DNA of 64,000 nucleotides from assembly GCA_024529925.1 (NCBI GenBank), contig JAFEUB010000775.1, positions 1,087,001 through 1,151,000 on the forward strand, read 5' to 3'. The notes beneath the pieces are model-generated. The model had not been told where the DNA came from, ran no database searches, and saw only the letters and a list, made by a program, of their open reading frames with translations. This DNA is from Ophthalmolycus amberensis. Taxonomy: Eukaryota > Chordata > Actinopteri > Perciformes > Zoarcidae. The position numbers and the translations under genes are program-made. Positions 55,090-59,100 of the stretch are shown in pieces (within the stretch, counting starts at the first letter, position 1; the number at the start of each line of letters is the position of its first letter).

Positions 55090-57929
55090 CCAGGGAAATA
55101 CTCCTCCAGTGGTGGTGAACACTGAAACACTCGATGGCTCCCCATATGTAAGGATTATGTTTAATCTCCCATTTATTGTATTGTTATAGGCTCATTTTAA
55201 CCGCCTTCGTATTCAGTCCTTGTTATCAGTAGTTCCACTGCTTTTCCAGCATCCAGGTGTAGCTCTGTGTGCATTGTTTTAATCTGAATAATAAAAGTAA
55301 TTAATTGTACCTCATTTTTAATTAAAATGAAGTTTCTCTGTTTGATATACGTCAGACTGAACAGAAGCATCACTTAATTAGATTCAACGTTCTTTAAACG
55401 ATGCCTGTTCTCTAATGAGAGCAGTGAGATGAACATATTGTCGTGAATTGTGAGGGATTAGAGAACGGAGGATTCTCAAAGAAAAGCCTCCGTGCTCACA
55501 GACCAGTGTTTTTGCACCACTACGGCACTAAGGCGAGTTGTTTTCTAGGCCAGACACCAAGAATCTGAAGTTCTTTAAATGCCCTCTTCCTCTGGGACTT
55601 CCTTAATTCTGGAGGTAAAGCTGATGTGTAGCGGAGTTGTTCAGCCAGAAGGCGAATTAGACTAAAAGAGGGGAGCGGTGCTATTTTCAACCAGGTACCG
55701 CTTTGGTGGAGGAGCGCAGAACAATGCTGGATCAAATTTAGTGGCCAGAACTTCTGTTTGAGAGATGCTATAATTAGATTTTGGTGCTGATGATGCTGCG
55801 TTCAGGAGCAGAGGGGAGGGGAACACACACCCCCCCCCCCCCCCCCCCCCCAAGCAAGAGACTCACAAGTCAGTTGATGAAGCAGCATATGATGATCAGG
55901 CCAATGCTGAATCAACATTAGCTCTTTATGATTTAAACTGTGGGTTTTGCTTGTAAATCATTTGTTCAAACAGTTAAGCTTGTATAATAGTTTCAACACC
56001 ATTAACTAACATCCTTTTCTGACAGGTGAATGGGACAGAAGGGGAAATTGAATACGAGGAGATCACACTGGAGAGAGTGAGTCTGACGAAAATACCTTTT
56101 AAACTTGATTTTAGACATATTTATATGTACAATGGACTCTCCAATCTCTACAGCCACAGTCAAATGCCCCTGATGTGAATAACAATGTGTGTGTTTGTTT
56201 GCTACTGCAGGGTAACTCCGGTCTTGGCTTCAGCATAGCAGGAGGAACAGACAACCCTCATGTGGGCGACGACCCCAGCATCTTCATCACCAAAATCATA
56301 CCCGGAGGAGCCGCGGCTCAGGACGGGCGGCTGAGGTAAGAACCCACTCAAAGCCGGCCTTCGTGTTCCCACATTCCACAAACATAAAATCCAACAATCA
56401 AAAAAAGCCCAGGGGCCCACCAGGGCCGACTCTGGTTTTCAGATGAAAGAAATGCTGCTCTACTGCCCCCGTTTACCCGGCCTTTTCTTTTGAATTCACT
56501 CATTCAGACAGCCAGTCACTCTTCTACCAGCAAACACACTTAGAGAAACAGCCAAAGTGGAACCCCACCTCTTCGTTTTGAGTCTAAAAAGTATTGTACC
56601 GCAGAACTACAGCCTATTGGCTGTCCAGCCCGCTCACCATCAGAGTTACATCAGAGAAGACCTGCCTGTTTAATTCAAGATCTAAATGCACCAAACTAAT
56701 ATCTTCTACTTTTATAGGTCCATCAACAATTTCTCTTACTTTTACTGTTTGTATTTGGGATAGGAATTGTAAAATACCTTTTAAAATCAACAGTCTTGCA
56801 CATTTATACGCAACATTTATGTTAAAAAAGAAATCCTGTTTTAAAGGACATGACATGGGATGGTACGGAAATGGCAATAAACAGCAACTGCAATAAATAA
56901 GTAAGTACGGAGACATCCTGCTCGTCCTCTTTACAGCTGACCTATAAACGTCCATCTGGAATGACTTCAGAGTGTTGAGCAGGCCTGGAGAGGACGCTTA
57001 CATTTGCCTGAACGCAATGTTATTTTTTTTTCTTGGCCTTTACGGTCTGCTATTAACAACAGATGCCAACTAGTCTTGAGGGAAATACGTGAATTCTAAC
57101 TACGTCTAGTGTATCTCAAATATGGAATTCCTTGACAATCTTATGTAAACTGCAATTTGTGGGTGTATAATTCATCTTTCCGGTGGTTTGAAGTCTCAAT
57201 TTGATGATTCAAACACAAAAAAAACATTATTTCCGTCTTCCACATTAAGAGACTCAGTGGCTGCTGTGATTTATTTGAATAACCTTTGAAAGAACTCTGT
57301 GAGGTTAATGGAAGTGTGGTTTGATAGTGCGGGTTTGGATCATTTTATGCAGTATGTACATAAATTGTTCTTTATGTACATACTGTTTGAGTACATAAAG
57401 GTTGTATGTAAATCCCTACGAGCATCGAGAAACAGGGAACCTAACAAGGATGCTCTGTGGTGGAGTTGCACTAGGATTGCCAGCATTAAAAAAAATGTGT
57501 TAGTGTACGACATTTACATATTATATTGTCTCACAAACAATATGCAGATCAGACTGCATATTGTTGTAGAATCAGTTAAGAATCCTTAAGTGAGGCTTAA
57601 GAGTTGTTCAATTAATGTATTTCACATAGTGTGCTCAATAGGGAAAGTTGAGGAAATATGTGAAGAGTCATCATTTTATCAGGGAAGTCATGTCATGATG
57701 GAGTCTCGACACGACACGGGTGATGGCGGAGGTGAAGGGTGGAGAACAACGGCGGAAAATGTGGGTGGATGTGATGCGGAGCAGGACTTTTGATGAGCTC
57801 GGTGGTGAGCGGGGTGGAGAAGGGCACTGAGATGACAGCTGAGAGCAGCAGAGATAGGAACGGTTTAAAAGTTTGACAGCAACTGAGGGGATTGGATTGG
57901 ATTGGTAAGAAAGCGGGAGAAGGGTGAGG

Positions 57930-57966
<37 letters not shown>

Positions 57967-58803
57967 TAAATAAATAGAGCAAGCATGAAGATAGTCCCCC
58001 TGATTGAACTTTCGCTGAGCTTCATTTGTTAAACCTCTTGCAGCCCTCAAGAGTTATTTCAGTCTTACAAAATTTTACACCCTATAATTTTCATGGCTGT
58101 AAAAATCAATTTTCAACACATGAATGGAACTGTGATAAGTAGAGTTTTTACGCCCTTGGAGGAAGAAGAGTGTGCGTCTGAAAATAGCCATTTCATCAAA
58201 ATCCTCTTGCTTGAAGATCAGCTTCTCTTCTGCACGCAGGGCTGTCACTTGCTCTCCATGTATATATCAACTCCTCATCACTTTCAGGAACAGCTAACGC
58301 AAAGAGAGCGAAACCGCGGCTAACCTTTGTGCTACGTCATGCAGAAGGGTTTCTTCCTTGGAGAATTGGGGGGGAAAAGGCCAGTTGTCTGTGGTGAAAC
58401 TGGATCCCCAACACAGCTAATACCTGTAGATGAGATGACATCAAAACAAAAATAATTCTGTATTTTGTCTCTTCCTCTCTCTCTCTCTTAGTGTGAATGA
58501 CTGCATCCTATTTGTGAATGATGTCGACGTGAGGGAAGTGACGCACAGCCAAGCTGTGGAGGCCCTTAAGGAGGCAGGTGCTATCGTCCGCCTCTACGTT
58601 CTCCGCAGAAAACCAGCAGCAGAGAAAGTCACTGAAATCAAACTCATCAAAGGGCCGAAAGGTAATGCGGAAGTGTGGACCGGTGTACAGCATCAACGCC
58701 TTTGTGCGGGCTTAAAAGATGCTTTATACCCAGCTAAGCTGTGCCCCCTGGATTTAGCAAATCTGCTCGGTTAACCCATACCTCCTTTTGCTCACTCTCC
58801 TTG

Positions 58804-58837
<34 letters not shown>

Positions 58838-59065
58838 CCTTTTCTCAGGATTAGGTTTCAGCATTGCTGGAGGGGTGGGAAACCAGCATATACCAGGAGA
58901 TAACAGTATCTATGTCACCAAGATCATTGAAGGCGGAGCGGCACATAAAGACTGCCGTCTGCAGATCGGGGACAAGATCTTAGCGGTTGGTCATTCGTAC
59001 GGACTGACTACTAGAGATACATGCCCACACATAGTACACACGTCACGAACAGCATCAGAGTCTCA

Positions 59066-59100
<35 letters not shown>

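Larger units (their letters stand above)
52107..55093 (+). other. dlg4: dlg4 intron between candidate exon c and the pre-PDZ1 exon
   Basis: A long (GT)n array (54257-54331) and a (CT)n acceptor tract (55053-55086). No other exon or gene recognised. Confidence 0.55.

Noticed and set aside
56594..56955. Open stretches on both strands, considered as LINE reverse transcriptase
   Set aside because: I could not align any reverse transcriptase motif (such as the YADD box) in any frame.
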